This document shows positions 63,634 to 64,000 of a stretch of 64,000 nucleotides of DNA, in pieces. This stretch comes from Oligoflexia bacterium (GTDB lineage: Bacteria > Bdellovibrionota > UBA1018): the NCBI GenBank assembly GCA_903935335.1, contig CAIZRG010000059.1, forward strand, positions 17,358-81,357. The letters run 5' to 3'. Each line of letters begins with the position of its first letter. The first letter of the stretch is position 1. The notes beneath the pieces are model-generated. The model searched no databases, was not told where the DNA came from, and saw only the letters and a list, made by a program, of their open reading frames with translations. The translations under genes were made by a program, and so were the position numbers.

Positions 63634-64000
63634 ACAAAAGATCTTTTTGAGCTCTTCTCAATTGATGTAAGGTTCTAGAAAACAGAATAATTAACCAAAA
63701 CAATCAGAGATCTGGTCAGAGATCTGAATGATGATCCGTATCAACGCAAAAATAAGTAGCAGTGAAAATTTCTTTAATTGACACATTGTCATACCAAATT
63801 AACCTTTCTGGTACTCAAATTTTTGGGCAACCATCGATTGCATTGACAATTCTTTAAAAAATCAACTCTTTTACTGGCTTTATATTTAGCACAATTCACT
63901 CCTAAAAAATAACTTATTGTCGTCTATTATTTATTGGAAATTGAAAAACTTTTTTATATCTTAAATTCTTAAAAAGTAATTAGAATAATTATATTAAATA
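63634..64000. other. Upstream region of the two-component operon
   Basis: No gene visible to the window end. It contains the direct repeat at 63704-63726, a TTGACA at 63778-63783 (plus strand) and very AT-rich sequence toward 64000. A divergent gene may begin beyond the window. Confidence 0.4.
63704..63726. promoter_or_regulatory. 11-bp direct repeat upstream of the sensor kinase
   Basis: TCAGAGATCTG occurs at 63704-63714 and again at 63716-63726, one base apart, about 120 bases before the kinase ATG. Phased half-sites of this size are typical of regulator binding, so it may be a control site of the operon. This is inference. Confidence 0.35.

Overview
The window looks like a Gram-negative chromosome of moderate to low GC, with dense housekeeping operons separated by AT-richer accessory islands. 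Several features fit a lineage of the former Deltaproteobacteria (for example Bdellovibrionota or relatives): the order rplU-rpmA-obgE-nadD-rsfS-rlmH-gpmI, an RNase E/G with prmA behind it, ResB/CcsA cytochrome c maturation, a LysM lytic transglycosylase of MltD type, a DUF507-like protein and an NtrC-type two-component pair. This placement is inference; no rRNA or tRNA gene is present to settle it. The accessory genes suggest life with a eukaryotic host or prey. They include a secreted F-box plus leucine-rich-repeat protein, a remnant of a MYND zinc finger, a secreted patatin-like lipase, a secreted histidine acid phosphatase, and several signal-peptide proteins built on folds that are normally cytoplasmic.
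Layout. 1-10.3 kb is an accessory island. It holds small exported proteins, a CheD-like (CNF1-fold) exported protein, a patatin, a GyrI-like effector-binding protein, an NAD(P)-binding SDR, an exported HAM1/ITPase-like protein and an exported HEAT-repeat protein whose N-terminal domain looks like a degenerate phosphoribosyltransferase. 10.3-14.4 kb carries rng-prmA. 15.3-20.1 kb is a complete deoxynucleoside salvage operon (deoC-deoB-deoA-punA-cdd) that feeds sugar phosphate into glycolysis. 20.1-26.4 kb carries rplU, rpmA, obgE, nadD, rsfS, rlmH, gpmI and pfkA. 26.4-33.6 kb is a second accessory stretch: a short paralogue of the HEAT protein's N-domain, a small exported protein, comF, an FAD-type oxidoreductase, lysC, then decayed HTH and metallopeptidase genes, a histidine phosphatase and a broken AAA_14/DUF4143 ATPase. 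33.6-58.3 kb is mostly core: a polytopic membrane protein, mltD, a DUF507-like gene, murJ, a biotin-carboxylase-like protein lacking the biotin lysine, an Rsm22/METTL17 methyltransferase, uvrD, ccsA, resB, rlmL, rlmI, rqcH, pcnB, ftsK and a ROK sugar kinase. 58.7-60.7 kb holds the F-box/LRR gene and an insertion-sequence graveyard. 60.8-63.6 kb encodes an NtrC-type regulator and its sensor kinase.
How it fits together. Salvage of deoxynucleosides, ATP-dependent phosphofructokinase, phosphoglycerate mutase and a ROK kinase describe an organism that consumes nucleic acids and sugars. The exported proteins and eukaryote-like motifs describe interaction with another cell. The most novel element is the pair of exported paralogues at 8424-10304 and 26436-27371, which share a GIGRSP motif and a TGxS-type loop; in one of them this domain is fused to HEAT repeats. 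Gene decay (frameshifts at homopolymers, in-frame stops, IS remnants) is confined to the accessory islands.
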